Below are positions 44,331-56,399 of a DNA stretch of 64,000 nt, piece after piece (within the stretch, counting starts at the first letter, position 1; each line of letters begins with the position of its first letter). The notes under the pieces are model-generated. The model worked only from the letters and a program-made list of their open reading frames with translations. It was not told where the DNA came from and searched no databases. Source of the DNA: Hanleya hanleyi (lineage: Eukaryota; Mollusca; Polyplacophora; Lepidopleurida; Hanleyidae). The position numbers and the translations under genes were made by a program. The DNA lies in assembly GCA_036873755.1 (NCBI GenBank), contig JAVTVY010025210.1:50062-114061 (forward strand), in the 5' to 3' direction.

Positions 44331-44389
44331 CAGACATACAAATATATATATATATGTCATCCTACAACTTATAACGAAAATAGCTGACA

Positions 44390-45025
44390 TGTGGTATCCT
44401 TCAGGATGGTGTTTACCAAAGTGAATATCCTTCATGTTGAGGTATCCTACAGTGGTGAATGGAATGATACCATAGATGTCAGGATATATATATCCTTCAG
44501 GATACTATAGATGTCAGGGCATATCCTTCAGGATACCATAGATGTCAAGTCATATATCCTTCAGGATACCATAGATGTCAGGTCATATATCCTTCAGGAT
44601 ATAGATGTCAGGATATATATCCATCAGAATACTATAGATGGCAGGTCATTTATCCTTAAGGATACAAAAGAAGTTTGGTTATATATCCTTAAGGATACCC
44701 AAGAAGTCAGGATACCATATATCCTTAAGGATACCCAAGAAGTCAGGATACCATATATCCTTAAGGATACCCAAGAAGTCAGGATACCATATATCCTTAG
44801 GGATACTAGATACGTAGGAATGTCACATATCCTTAAAGATACTTAAGTGGTACTATCCTGCAGGATACTTGTCTATCAAATTAGAAGCTGTTATATTGAT
44901 AAATATCCTTAAGGATACTTCATTTTAACTATTACGAAACCAACAGAATAATAAAATCCGCATTAGTTTACTTTGGTATAGTTATATTCCAATTTGAATA
45001 GTTAATATCCTTTAAAGGATATTCG
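44390..45025. repeat. Minisatellite built on the palindrome TATCCTTAAGGATA
   Basis: About 15 to 18 units with variable spacing. Each is centred on ATCCTTMAGGAT, joined by spacers such as CCATAGATGTCAGGTCAT early and CCCAAGAAGTCAGGATACC later. Three consecutive 36-base units are identical at about 44,690-44,800. Every unit is itself an inverted repeat. The open frame across it is an artefact of the unit length being a multiple of three. Confidence 0.8.
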
Positions 45026-45281
45026 AACCAAGATATGCCTGTTTCCGGAGATGAAACTGCAGTACAGGTACCTTAAGTACTGCAGGTGGACCAGGTTTTG
45101 TCTTGTAAATCTACTATCGATGTTGTGTAATACTGAGAGATGTATCCTATGATTGAGTAGCCCGACCATAGGGAGATGCCAGGATTGCTTAGACGGCACT
45201 GCAGGATAGAGTAAGAGTTACCTATCAGGAGCTGCAGGTGGATCGTGGACTAGGTAGTGCTATCCTTAGACGGCGGGAGCG

Positions 45282-45468
45282 GTTACATGTCTTTAGGGTA
45301 TCAAAAACCAGTTGTTCAGTACTGCAGGTTGGTCACTTTAGTGATTCAGGAGAACTGGCTTAGGTGACACTGATTCCCAGTGTCACTTAAGCCAGTTCTC
45401 CTGAATCACTAAAGTGACCAACCTGCAGTACTGAACAACTGGTTTTTGATACCCTAAAGACATGTAAC
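45282..45468. repeat. 187-bp near-perfect hairpin
   Basis: The bases from GTTACATGTCTTTAGGG to GGTGACACT reappear as their reverse complement after a 7-base spacer GATTCCC. The arms of about 90 bases differ at only about one or two positions. No coding frame, TTAA or TA flanks are evident. Similar sequence flanks each side more weakly (CGGCGGGAGC / AGCCGGAATC). Confidence 0.8.
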
Positions 45469-46738
45469 AGCCGGAATCAGAGTATGCCGCTACCGGCACC
45501 CTCTGTATGGAATGGGCTGCACTGAAGATTTGCCAGCTGTTATTAGTTAACCCAGTTAACTTTTGACCCCTAATTTTCAAAACCTGTAGTTATTCAATTT
45601 TCAAGAAAAAAGAATAACTACAGGTTTTGAAATACTAACATTCCTTCAAGGACACTCGAACCATGATTTCCTCTATCGAGGTACAATGTAGAATATCAAA
45701 GGTATTCCACCTCTACATTGTGGGGGGGGGGGGGGTAACATTGTGTAACAGTCCTGTTGCATCTGATATCAGAAGTGCTGAATCCATGACCTGGAAGTTG
45801 GAATCAATGGTATACATATTTAATATCAAAACTCACTTCATTGAAAATGTTTATGGCCTTCATTATATTTCATTCGTTCGTCATACACAACAAGATGAAA
45901 TCCATCATACCAGTTCGCACCTTTCATACGTGTACTTAATACAACTGGAACCTGACCATGTTACAAGAATTTGCAAAAGTATGAAATGAGAACTGAGTAC
46001 TATGAGAACTTAATCCAATCTATGAGTGATCAATAATATGAATTCTGAAGAACGATGATGGATCTTGACCACTGGTTGGCTTGGAGTTCATGTTAGTGGC
46101 ATGAGCATGATAATAATCCAGTATATCACAATCTAGAACAGGACTGTCTGTATCAATAACTTCTCTATGGAGCAATATTTTGACAAACGGAAATTAGATC
46201 ACGAAAGAGAATATGTATACTGAGGTTTGAGGAATATTTCTGCCTCCCCAATGGAGGGCGAAATTTGAATGAATGGTCTGTGTTGTCAGTGTGTCTGATG
46301 TCCCCCTTGCAAAGACAAGAAAATTTTCTATGTAATTTATTATTTATTGATATATTAATTGATTTTCTTTTTGTCTAATTGTCTTCTGTTCAAGTCATTT
46401 GGCATCGGTAAAACCTGAAATGTATATAATGATCTCCTTATTTCATCTAGTGATAGTGTCTGTTTGGTTCCAGATCACGGGGCTGAACAAGGCATGTGAA
46501 ATGTGATCGTATGTCAAATAAATGCCCAGTGGTATGTCCAGGGCTTAAATCTAAAAAAAAAAAAAAAAAAAAAAAATTGTGAAAGGTTCCATCCATGCTA
46601 TCAGTCAAAAATCTCAATAATGTAGGCCTACATGTGGAATGTAGACACTCCTTTGTTTCAGCTACAATAAAAATTCAGAATAAGTTTTCAGAATATTATC
46701 AGGTTTTAACAAGCAAATTATTCTTCATCAACAAGTGT
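45469..46738. other. Non-coding with homopolymer tracts
   Basis: Contains an inverted pair at 45,575-45,630 (TTTTCAAAACCTGTAGTTAT and its complement), a G run at 45,721-45,733 and an A run of about 24 at 46,552-46,576. The A run could be the tail of a retroposed sequence, but no upstream parent is recognisable. The 108-codon frame at 45,663 has no domain I know. Confidence 0.4.
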
Positions 46739-46741
46739 CAC

Positions 46742-47931
46742 ACACCGGCGGCGGAAGCTCCCAAAAACTGGGGGGCTCGACTATCATGGCACTTTAGGCG
46801 AGGGTCCCGGGGTCGCCTAGGCCCCGGAAGCTCCGCGCTTCTACATGTAGATGGCTATAGACGCATCCTGGCCGATTTCCGGCATATAAAACGACATATC
46901 ATCACTATATAATCAACTGCATTTTGAGATTGTTTTTTGTGATTTTTCTCGTCGATCATTTAAAAGAAAAATTGAGTTGATAACTTTGGAATGTAAGAAA
47001 AGTATTTTTTAGAGAGCGCTGACACGTTTGGAGAGAAAAGTATGAACACAAAAAGAAATAATATAAAACTAAGCTTGAGCTTGATTTTGAACTTTTATAA
47101 ATCAGCTAATCGTTGGATGACGCATATGCAATTCCATGCAAATTACCATATGTAGCAGTCACGATTCGTCATAGCGAACGGAATAACACGTATCAGCAAA
47201 GCACAGCATTTTAAGCAGAACCACATTTTCATTGTCTCATTGCCTTATTTGTCCAGTACAAAATGATACCAATCCCAATATATCCGTCGGCGCTTCTGTC
47301 GCCAGGAATGAACACCTGCATATCTGGTCATCTTTAGGACCACAATAATAAAACATATTCGCCCAGACATCGGGTTTGTATTTATGCTTTTTGGTTATTT
47401 ATAAGAAAAACTGATTTGTTGATTTTTTGGGGTAACAAACAACGACGTTTGGTTGTTTTTCGGAAAGTCGTATTCTTTCCCAACTTCCGTAACTTCTCTG
47501 GGACGGCGATGACGCGTTGAAGAGGAATATGTGAACACAAAAAAGAAATAATATGAACGCAATTTTGATTTCTAAATTTGATAATCAGCTAATCGTCCAA
47601 TAAAGCTAATGCAATTTCTATGTAAATTAACATCTAAAACAGTTATTGGTCATTGCAAACGGAACAGAAGAATGAGCAAATCAGAGCACTTTAAACCAAA
47701 CAGCAACGTGCCCCTACAGTGCAAAGTCACCGCTCCGTGAAAACCTAGCCTACAGGGCGGCGCGTAGCGCCGCGGGGAAAAAACCGGCCTATATATCTGG
47801 TCACATTAGGACCAAAATAATGAAAGTCACCCAGCTTTTGTTGAAACTGGGGGGGGGCTGAGCCCCCACCCTCTCTAAACTGAGGGGGCTGCAGCCCCCC
47901 TGCCCCCCCCGCTTCCGCCGCCCCTGTCACA
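46742..47931. mobile_element. hAT-like non-autonomous element, internally duplicated
   Basis: The left end CCGGCGGCGGAAGC pairs with the right end GCTTCCGCCGCCCCTG. CAGGGGCGG-type ends are typical of hAT elements, and flanks TCACACAC / TCACAGCA are partly alike. The interior consists of two related segments of about 500 bp (46,900-47,340 and 47,390-47,800), sharing GAACACAAAAAGAAATAATA. The outer parts are G/C-run rich. It is non-coding. Confidence 0.5.
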
Positions 47932-48719
47932 GCACACAATGTGGATGCCACTAAACTGTTAGGATAAATGAAACGAAAAGTATATGTATATTATTTATCA
48001 GCTTTATTAAATAAGTTTACAGACTCACGCAGGTAGATCAATTTGGTGCTTCTGCAAAATCAAACCATTATTCAAGTTCAACTGCCAAATGCCAAGATAA
48101 ATAGCCCCCCCCCCGGAAATATAATTTATCAGCAAAATTTAGAATAACTGTTTTTAAACAACCAGGCTGGTGGATATCATCAACTGAAAGAAAAAAAGTA
48201 TCAGAAAAATCAGGGCATCGTCGATTGTGCTGTTGTCTTTCAGTCAGTCACTCAGTCAGTTTGATATGCAACAACAACAACTTGCACTATTTGGTTCGCT
48301 TCGACATAAGTCATCAGCCGACAAATACGTTACGATATATAGAAATGACGGGTGGTGTACTATGAATCATTGAGTTGTACTGACATCAAATGGCGACAAT
48401 AAACTTACCAGAAAAACGGCAAAAAATCGCATTGTCCATCTCTACAACTACAAGCTGGAGGGCCGCAATGTTAAATCTCCCGGTGGATGGGAGGTGGAAC
48501 CCGACTACAGAAGCAAGGCCCATTGAAATGCATTACAATGGGGAACCCCATTATTTCAATTGTGTCCAAACAGGAAGTCAAAATTTCGTCGGGAACCACA
48601 GTAAACCCTATTGGAAATCACATGAATCGTGGGTTCCCCATATGACAATTATTTGGCGGGAGATTTCACGTTGCATTCCTAGACCTCCGTCTAATCGACG
48701 GAGATAAAAAATGCAGCTT
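47932..48719. other. Left flank of the Ty3/gypsy relic, no gene recognised
   Basis: A C run at 48,104 and a CAGTCAGTCACTCAGTCAG stretch at 48,240. The 105-codon frame at 48,390 has no family I recognise. It may include the 5' part of the gag gene that follows, but nothing aligns convincingly. Confidence 0.35.
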
Positions 48720-49120
48720 ACTTGTTTGTACACCTTCAGGGACCCTTACAGATGCAGAAATACAATATTTCAACCGAAATGAGGCAGTGTTGAGTCAACG
48801 TTTCGGACCTGGAGAACAAAAAGAACTATCTGACAGAACTGAGGGGACGGCGACGAGAGCCGCAGGAAAAACCTAAGGGAATTAGGTTAAGTACACGGAA
48901 GTTATCAGTCTCAGCCTATCAGGATATGTGCTCTCATCGGCAAGAACGATTTGTTAAGATTTATTTTATTAATGCTCTACATGATACAGATATTTGCATG
49001 CAGATTTACCCGGGAAAGTCGGAAAATCTGCACCAAGCCATCACTCTAGCTCCTGAGATGGAAGGTTATTCCTACGAAGTAGGCTACCATCTGCAAATTG
49101 TCGGGTTGTCAGTAAGTGAG
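48720..49120 (+). pseudogene. Ty3/gypsy Gag fragment
   Basis: RNEAVLSQRFGPGEQKEL is followed, after a one-base frame change near 48,840, by ELRGRRREPQEKP, IRLSTRKLSVSAYQD, FVKIYFINALHDTD and LHQAITLAPEMEG. The order R-F, LR.R, L..LA, F..AL.D.D and A...A.E.E is that of the capsid part of Ty3/gypsy Gag proteins of invertebrates. The match is by family pattern. The frame breaks off at GTGAGTGAGTGAGTGAG (49,112-49,130). The rest of the element appears at 56.4 kb. Confidence 0.6.
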
Positions 49121-49499
49121 TGAGTGAGTGAGTCCATCTGAATCCTTTCGTCGGCAAAATAAGGAGAACCGTTGACATTAGAACCTTGGGGGTTTTTTGC
49201 ATGAAGGTGCATTAGGGAACTGTTACCAGCAAGTTCTGAGCTGACCGAATTCTGTTGGGAATTTCTGGTGATTTTTGATGAAAATCACCGATGATTCTGA
49301 CTTGGGCTGTGTCCATCATAATATTGGCAGGATTATGTTCGGGAAGTTAGCTGCCAGTTCACCGTTCACAGCTCACTATTCGGTTGTGAAGCTACATGCC
49401 AGTTCACGATTCACAGTTCTTGGGGTTTTTTTGCATCACGATTCAAGGTATTATAGCGTCTGTAGACACCCTTGCATGTGGTTTACAGTCACCAAACTT

Positions 49500-50340
49500 G
49501 GTACACAGGGGTCGAATTGTGAACTGGCATCTGAATAAGTAACTGGGATGGTAGACACCCTTGCAAGGGGTTTAGAGCCACCAAACTTGCTACACATATA
49601 CCACGAGACAATACGTACCTGATCGTACCGTTAGTTCCACGATCCACCGCTATGCGGCGAATAGGGAACTGGCATCTGAATAAGTAACTGGGATGGTAGA
49701 CACATTTTGACATGGTTTTTGCCACCAGACTTTGTACAATGTACATATATACTAGGATACACTATCTACATGATGGTGCCATTATTTCCACGATCCATCA
49801 CAAGGAGGCGGATAGGTAACTGGCATCTGAATAAAGTAACTGGGCTGGTAGACATCCTTGCATGTTCTTTAGAGCCACCACACTTGGTACACATTTTGTA
49901 CGAGACAATACCTACAATGTACATGATGGTACCGTTCGTTCCACGATCCACGGCTAAGGGGCGAATAGGTAACTGGCATTTGAATAAGTATTTGGGATGG
50001 TAGACACCCTTGCGAGTGGTTTAGTGCCCCAAATTTAATGGTACATATATATATTACGAGCCAATACCTACACGAAGGTGTCATTAGTTTCACGATTCAC
50101 CACAAGGGGGCGAATGGGTAACTGGAATCTGAAAAAGTAACTGAGCTGATAGACACCATTGCAAGTGGTATAGAGCCACCAAATTTGGTACATATATACT
50201 ACGAGACAATACCCACATGATGGTATCGTTAGTTGCACAATCCACCGCTAGGAGGCGAATAGGTAATGGGCATCTTAACAGGTAACTGGGCGGGTAGATA
50301 TATTATGTGTGGTTCAGATCTACCAAACTAGTATACGCAT
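49500..50340 (-). repeat. About 145-bp minisatellite, inverted arm
   Basis: About five to six diverged units with GTTCCACGATCCACCGCTA, GGCGAATAGGTAACTGGCAT, CTGAATAAGTAACTGGG and GTAGACACCCTTGCA. They are complementary to the arrays at 52.75-53.2 and 54.6-56.1 kb and are clearly more diverged than those. Confidence 0.75.
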
Positions 50341-51837
50341 ATACTATAGCCAACTCCAAACAAGCTCTCAGATTGAGATTACTCCGCCAATACAAACCTT
50401 CTTCTATCAGTGTAATAGCCTCATTATTTATTAACAAAATATCTCCTTCACTGATAACGAGTTTATGTTGTTGATTTTTGTTTGAGTTTCGCATGAATAT
50501 AGTCCATGCGTATGGAACTGCCGTAGTGTGTGATGCAATGGACGCTATTACTAACTGTGTAGGGGGGACAGCTTGTTGGGCGATCATATGTCGACTGTAT
50601 AGCTTTGTCGCTGAACGCAAACCAAAGCGCCGTGTTCCAGTTAATTGTTCTAGATATGCTATAAAGGTATATGTTGTTATGGCATGCAGCCTTTCTGGTA
50701 TTTCAAGCTAGTTAGCGAATAAAACAATGAACCTGCGGTTTGTCACTCAGTTGCCTCTCCCCCTAAATCCCGGTGCTGTTTGGAAGGTCCCCTTTTCTCA
50801 TCGAGAATTGACCAATCGAAACGTCAGGACAGCTTCGCCAGTAGATTGTTTCAATCCGCTCCGGAGACCACACCGAAAAGCTGTCTAATATTCTTCGGAC
50901 TGTGCTAGTGCATTCGACTGCGGTCAGGGGTCAATTGGATCTCTGAAATGAGTGTGATACTTTATAGTCGAGCGGCCGGAGTCGAAAAAGAGATAAAATA
51001 GGGTGTATCACTCCCCAGAAAAGAACAAGCCAAACTTATTTTAATTGATAGACCAATATATAGTGATCACGAAGAGTGATGTTTGAGTTACCGGTGATGG
51101 TGACCAATATAATTTTTAGCCTTGTTTCCATGTTTACCATGGTAGCAACGGAAAAAAAGATGGGGGTTTGGGATGAAAATACATTCTTCATCAGAACACA
51201 TGTGAGAGATAAAACTGTCTCTGTGTATAGTTGATCAATTATAGTTAATCTCAGCATATTTTTACAATCTAGAGCAGAGTATCATGGTAATTCAAGATAT
51301 CGGCCACATGAGATATTTCGTAATTTTTGCATTTTATCTGTTATTTCATCTAATTTTGCGCATGCTTTGAAACGGTGGTGTATACAATGGAAAACATCTT
51401 GTAGTACATGTTTGTAATATAGATTGCTTCTCTATGGTAACAAAATTCTTCTCTGTGAATACATATATGCGTTAATAAGAAGGATAATGAATCAGATTGT
51501 AAATGAATCATTTAATATGTAATTCCACATAGAGGTCTGTACTATGCATGGTTGCTCTGACAGCGCAATTTCTCTGCACGTTATGTATGGGAAAGAAACA
51601 TCACCAATGGAAATTGTATAAGCTGGCACATTATTATTCAGTGTTCATCTACTTATTTTGAATATACTTCAAATATGAATCAATTTATATGAGATACGCC
51701 CAGGTATATAATGCGCATTGAAATACATTCTTTAAGTGCACTATGTTCCTCTGTGTAACAGAATGGGAGAAATACTGTATTGATAACAATTATATGATAA
51801 CATCTAGACTTGAGATTTTTTGTGCAATGTTTCGGCA
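50341..51837. other. No gene recognised
   Basis: Two opposed frames at 50.3-50.7 kb (105 and 77 codons) overlap each other and have no recognisable domain. The remainder is AT-rich. I can support no feature here. Confidence 0.35.
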
Positions 51838-52500
51838 GAGCCACAGGGAAAATACTTGGACCGTTGCTGTTTATCACCTACAGCCATGACAGTTTGACCT
51901 GTAAAATGCGCCTGTATATGCAGACGACATATGTCTATACAAAGAAATAAACGACAGTACTCACTCGGTAGGAAAGTATTAGAAGCTGAACCCGGTGAAA
52001 CTTAACATTGTATACATATCTCTGAAAAGCTGACATGGGATAAACACATAGAATATGTCAGTCAAAAAGTAAAATCGGTTGTTAGGTACATGTATGTTGC
52101 GAATTTTTTTTACCTCCGATAATAAAAAGGCATGGGCCTATACCAATCTCTTGCATGAATATGGATCGACTGTGTGTTCTTTATCAAAATAAATTTGTTA
52201 ACAACTTAGAAAATATACAAAAGAGCGGCCAAACGCGTAACAGGTAATTACATAACTGATTATGATAGATTGTTTCAACAGAGAGGGCTACACTACAGCA
52301 GAGAAGAGAGTGGGTGGGGGAGAGGGGGATTTGGCTTAATGTCACACTCAAGATTGTTTCTCAGGAGAGAAGAACAAGTCAGTTGCTATGTTCCATGGCT
52401 TTATAAACTAACATTTTCACATTTCTTCTCACTGACATCTGTTACATCGAACCGCACGTACCACCCTGTTAAATTGTAGTCTCCGGTTCATCGAACTGAC
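51838..52500 (+). pseudogene. LINE reverse transcriptase C-terminal fragment
   Basis: GKILGPLLFITYSHD (motif B end), then MRLYADDICLYKEI with the catalytic YADD box. ISEKLTWDKHIEYVSQKVKS, RAAKRVTGNY and the C-terminal SHSRLFLRRE and SNRTYHPVKL follow. This is the normal order for CR1/L2/jockey-like LINEs. There are frameshifts near 51,915, 52,110 and 52,300. The 5' part is absent. A low-complexity AT-rich tail follows to 52,700. Confidence 0.75.
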
Positions 52501-52744
52501 GTTTTAAATTTAACTTCTTTCATCGAGTTGTTCCATATAGTGGAATGGTTTACCAAGAGTTAATTCTTTCAAGAGAGTCATTCTAGTCATTCAGATGTCA
52601 TTGTTAATTTATCATTTTACAGAATTTATTTTTGTTTTTGTCTTGATATTGTTATTTTACACATGTATATCTTAGCACATTATTTATCTTATTTCATGCT
52701 ACACTGATAATGATATCATCTTTTATGTATACGATCTGTACTCT

Positions 52745-53205
52745 TAACATTATTTATCTTATCTGGTGCCTACCAGCCCAGTTACTTATTCAGATGCCAG
52801 TTCACTATTCATGTAGGCACTGTCTCGTAGTATATGTGTAACAAGTCTGGTGGTTCTAAACCATTTGCAAGGGTGTCTACCAGTCCAGTTACTTATTCAG
52901 ATGCCAGTTCACTATTCGCCCCCTAGCGGTGGATCGTGGAACTAAAGCTATCATCATGTAGGTATTGCCTCTTAGTATATGTGTAGTAAGATTGGTGGCT
53001 CTAAGCCACTTGCAAGGGTGTCTACCAGCCCAGTTACTTATTCAGATGCCAGTTCATTATTCGCCCCCTAGCGGTGGATCGTGGCACTAACGGTACCATC
53101 ATGTAGGTATTGTGTCGTAGTTTATGTGTACCAAGTTTTGTGGCTCTAATCCACTTGCAAGGGTGTCTACCAGCCCAGTTACTTATTTAAGATGCCAGCT
53201 CATAG
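52745..53205 (+). repeat. Short array of the 145-bp minisatellite
   Basis: Three units with CCAGCCCAGTTACTTATTCA, GATGCCAGTTCACTATTCG, CCCCCTAGCGGTGGATCGTG and GTAGGTATTGTCTCGTAGTA. A 45-base direct repeat (GATATTGTTATTTTACACAT and on) lies on both sides of the array, at about 52,646 and 53,216. That duplication looks like the footprint of the array's insertion or expansion. Confidence 0.75.
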
Positions 53206-53219
53206 ATCTTTTGATATTG

Positions 53220-54600
53220 TTATTTTACACATGTATATCTTAGCACATTATTTATCTTCCTGAATGTATTTGTATGTATTGTTGAAGGGGGGTAGACTTT
53301 ATGGGCTCCGACCCATTTAACGACCCCAACTCATCTCAAAATCACTAAGTTAACAAATAAACAATTAAATACTTCCTATTCACTCGAAACCGTCTATTTT
53401 GTTAATTTGCTAGACACACTGGAAATCAGCAATATATAATGTGACTATATTGTTGTTTCAGTTTTGTTCTTAAAAAGAAAAAAAAGCTGTTGTTCCAAAC
53501 CGATGGTTTGTCATAGATCCACACCTCTAGTTCCGATTATCAGTATTTCCGCTAGCCTCTTCCAAGTCGCGACATGTTATGATTTTCAGTTGTTCTTAAA
53601 ACAAAAATTAATGTTCCTTTTTCTATAATTACAGATTACAGAAATGAACTTATATTTTTTACCTATCAGCCCAAAGAATGGTGGCTATGTCATAATTTCT
53701 AAATGACAAAAATTATCTCCCTAGTTTAAACTTAATATACTCTACAGCGAGAGAGAAGGAGTAAAAGAGAAAGACAGAGAGGGCGTGTTCGAATTTGATA
53801 CATTTGGCGGGGTATCTGCCTTCGGGAAGTTAGTTAGAAAAAATAGGTACACAGCGAATTAACTTAAGAACAATCGTGCCCAACTAAATAATATAGAGTC
53901 ATGGAACTCACACAAATCACAATTCCAGTTACTTGCCGTTGTCTGGATTATATTTTGGGCCGCCACATGTGTATTCCATGAGCGATGCCAACACATAGTA
54001 CACGCACATCAATCTGATTGTCTGAGAAGCTAAGAAACGGTCAAATCCACGACAACCAAACACGGTTTATTGAGACGTCCTTTTATCTTTAGATGGGTAA
54101 ATGGCCCCAGGTCAGGTGCAATACAGAAGTACCAAAATAAAATACTTCCACCACAAGAAATAGTTCAATTGGCATGAAGTACAATATTATATTATATAGG
54201 CGCTGAGTATCATGATTCTCGAGTAACAGGGCCGTAAAGTAGTGCATTTGTGCAAAATAAATGATTCTGAGATGAAAACAATTCTTATTGTTCTCTGTAA
54301 ACAGATGAAGATAAACGATAACCAGAACCAGATTTGGTCTACGACGACGTATTGGAACAGCGAGTATGCTGTATCAAACTTTTCTGAGTACCGGTATACA
54401 ATATAATTGTGCAAACTGGTATACAATATAATTGTATACTTCATGCCAACTGAACAATTTCTTGTGTATGCAATATTTTATTTTTGGTTCTTCTACCGCA
54501 CCTACCGACAAATTTCCCGGGCCTTCTCGAAGTGCATCGATTAATTGAACGAGCCTCTTTGTTTTATTCTGCATCTGAATTGTTGTGCATCGTGCCCATG
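53220..54600. other. No gene recognised
   Basis: AT-rich, with a G run near 53,288 and a purine-rich stretch near 53,745-53,790. Two near-identical copies of CAATATAATTGT lie around 54,400-54,435. No gene or element can be supported. Confidence 0.35.
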
Positions 54601-54604
54601 GTAG

Positions 54605-56130
54605 TTGAACTTCTCTAAACAGGTATTGTGTCGTAGTATATGTGTACCAAGTTTGGCGGCTCTAAACCACTTACAAGGGTGTCTACCATCCCAGTTACTT
54701 ATTCAGATGCCAGATAACCATTCGCCCCCTAGCGGTGGATCGTGGAACTTATGGTACCATCGTGTAGGTATTGTCTCGTAGTATATGTGTAGCAAGTTTG
54801 GTGGCTCTGAACCACTTGCAAGGGTGTCTACCAGCCCAGTTACTTATTCAAATGCCAGACCGCTATTCGCCCCCTAGCGGTGGATCGTGGAACTAACGCT
54901 ACCATCATGTAGGTATTGTGTCGTAGTATATGTGTACCAAGTTTGGTGGTTTTAAACCACTTACAAGGGTGTCTACCAGCTCAGTTACTTATTCAGATGC
55001 CAGTTCATTATTCGCCCCCTAGCGGTGGATCGTGGAACGAATGATACCATCGTGTAGGTATTGTCTCGTAGTATATGTGTAGCAAGTTTGGTGGCTCTGA
55101 ACCACTTGCAAGGGTGTCTACCAGCCCAGTTACTTATTCAAATGCCAGACCGCTATTCGCCCCCTAGCGGTGGATCGTGGAACTAACGCTACCATCATGT
55201 AGGTATTGTGTCGTAGTATATGTGTACCAAGTTTGGTGGTTTTAAACCACTTACAAGGGTGTCTACCAGCTCAGTTACTTATTCAGATGCCAGTTCATTA
55301 TTCGCCCCCTAGCGGTGGATCGTGGAACGAATGATACCATCCTGTAGGTATTGTCTCGTAGTATATATGTACCAAGTCTGGTGGCTCTAAATCACATGCA
55401 AGGGTGTCTGCCAGTCATGTTCCTTATTCAGATGCCAGTTCGCTATTCGCCCCTTAGCGGTGGATCGTGGAACTAACGGCACCATCATGTAGGTATTGTG
55501 TCATAGTATATATGTACCAAGTTTGGTGGCTCTAAACCACTTGCAAGGTTGTCTACCAGCTGCGCAGTTACTTATTTAGATGCCAGTTCACTATTCGCCC
55601 CCTAGCGATGGATCGTGGAACTAACGATACAGTCATGTAGGCATTGTCTCGTAGTATATGTGTAGCAAGTCTGGTAGCTCTAAACCATTTGCAAGGGTGT
55701 CTACCAGTCCAGTTACTTATTCAGATGCCAGTTCACTATTCGCCCCCTAGCGGTGGATCGTGGAACTAAAGCTATCATCATGTAGGTATTGCCTCTTAAT
55801 ATATGTGTAGCAAGATTGGTGGCTCTAAGCCACTTGCAAGGATGTCTACCAGCCCAGTTACTTATTCAGATGCGAGTTCATTATTCGCCCCCTAGCGGTG
55901 GATCGTAGAACTAGCGGTACCTTCATCTAGGTATTGTCTCGTAGTACATGTGTACCATGTTTGTGGCTCTAAACCACTTGCAAGGGTGTCTACCAGTCCT
56001 GTTCCTTATTCAGATGCCAGTTCACTATTCGCCCACTAGCGGTGAATCATGGAACTAGTAATGGTACCATCATGTAGGTATTATCTCGTAGTATATGTGT
56101 ACCAAGTTTGGTGGCTCTAAGCCACTTGGG
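54605..56130 (+). repeat. Long array of the 145-bp minisatellite with dimer units
   Basis: About ten units of roughly 145 bp with GCCCCCTAGCGGTGGATCGT in nearly every unit. 54,754-55,044 and 55,047-55,337 are almost identical two-unit blocks, so part of the array grew by copying a 293-bp dimer. Units outside that block vary more. It ends with the terminal-type sequence that is inverted at 49.3 kb. Confidence 0.85.
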
Positions 56131-56399
56131 AGGGTGTCTACGGGCGTTATAATACTTTGAATCGTGAACTGTGAACCGAGAACTCTCATCTAGCTTCACA
56201 ACCGAATAGTGAACTGTGAACCGTGAACTGGCAGCTAACTTCCCGAACATGGCAGGATTTCAACTTGAGGCGGGGGGATTTCCAAGAGATCAGTGCGCGT
56301 CGGAGTCCTAATGCCCACCCTACTTCGTAGGTCCTGTGACGTTAGTCACACTGCCATGTCAACATATCGAAGCTCAAATAAGTGGACTAATCGGAAAAT

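Larger units (their letters stand above)
49270..56280. mobile_element. Fold-back block splitting the Ty3/gypsy relic
   Basis: The outer sequences ATGTTCGGGAAGTTAGCTGC (49,335) and its complement near 56,225 are inverted. So are the minisatellite arrays next to them: minus-type units at 49.5-50.3 kb and plus-type units at 54.6-56.1 kb, with a further short array at 52.75-53.2 kb. The interior (50.3-54.6 kb) is unrelated sequence with a LINE fragment. The shape suggests a fold-back element or two oppositely oriented minisatellite-bearing elements. I cannot name a known family. Confidence 0.55.

Noticed and set aside
44511..44846. 111-codon frame of repeated YILKDTQEVRI
   Set aside because: The 36-base minisatellite unit is a multiple of three, so the frame stays open by construction; no start context or flanking gene evidence.
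46555..46576. SINE with poly(A) tail
   Set aside because: The A run is clear, but no tRNA-like A and B boxes or target duplication could be seen upstream.
48390..48707. 105-codon frame just before the Gag fragment
   Set aside because: No known domain and no clear continuation into Gag; kept only as unassigned flank.
50303..50711. Overlapping 105- and 77-codon frames on opposite strands as a gene
   Set aside because: They overlap one another, show no domain and lie inside a transposon block.
49073..56340. CCTACGAAGTAGG near 49,073 and its complement near 56,328 as boundaries of the fold-back block
   Set aside because: The word is nearly its own complement and lies outside the region of clear inverted similarity; coincidence cannot be excluded.
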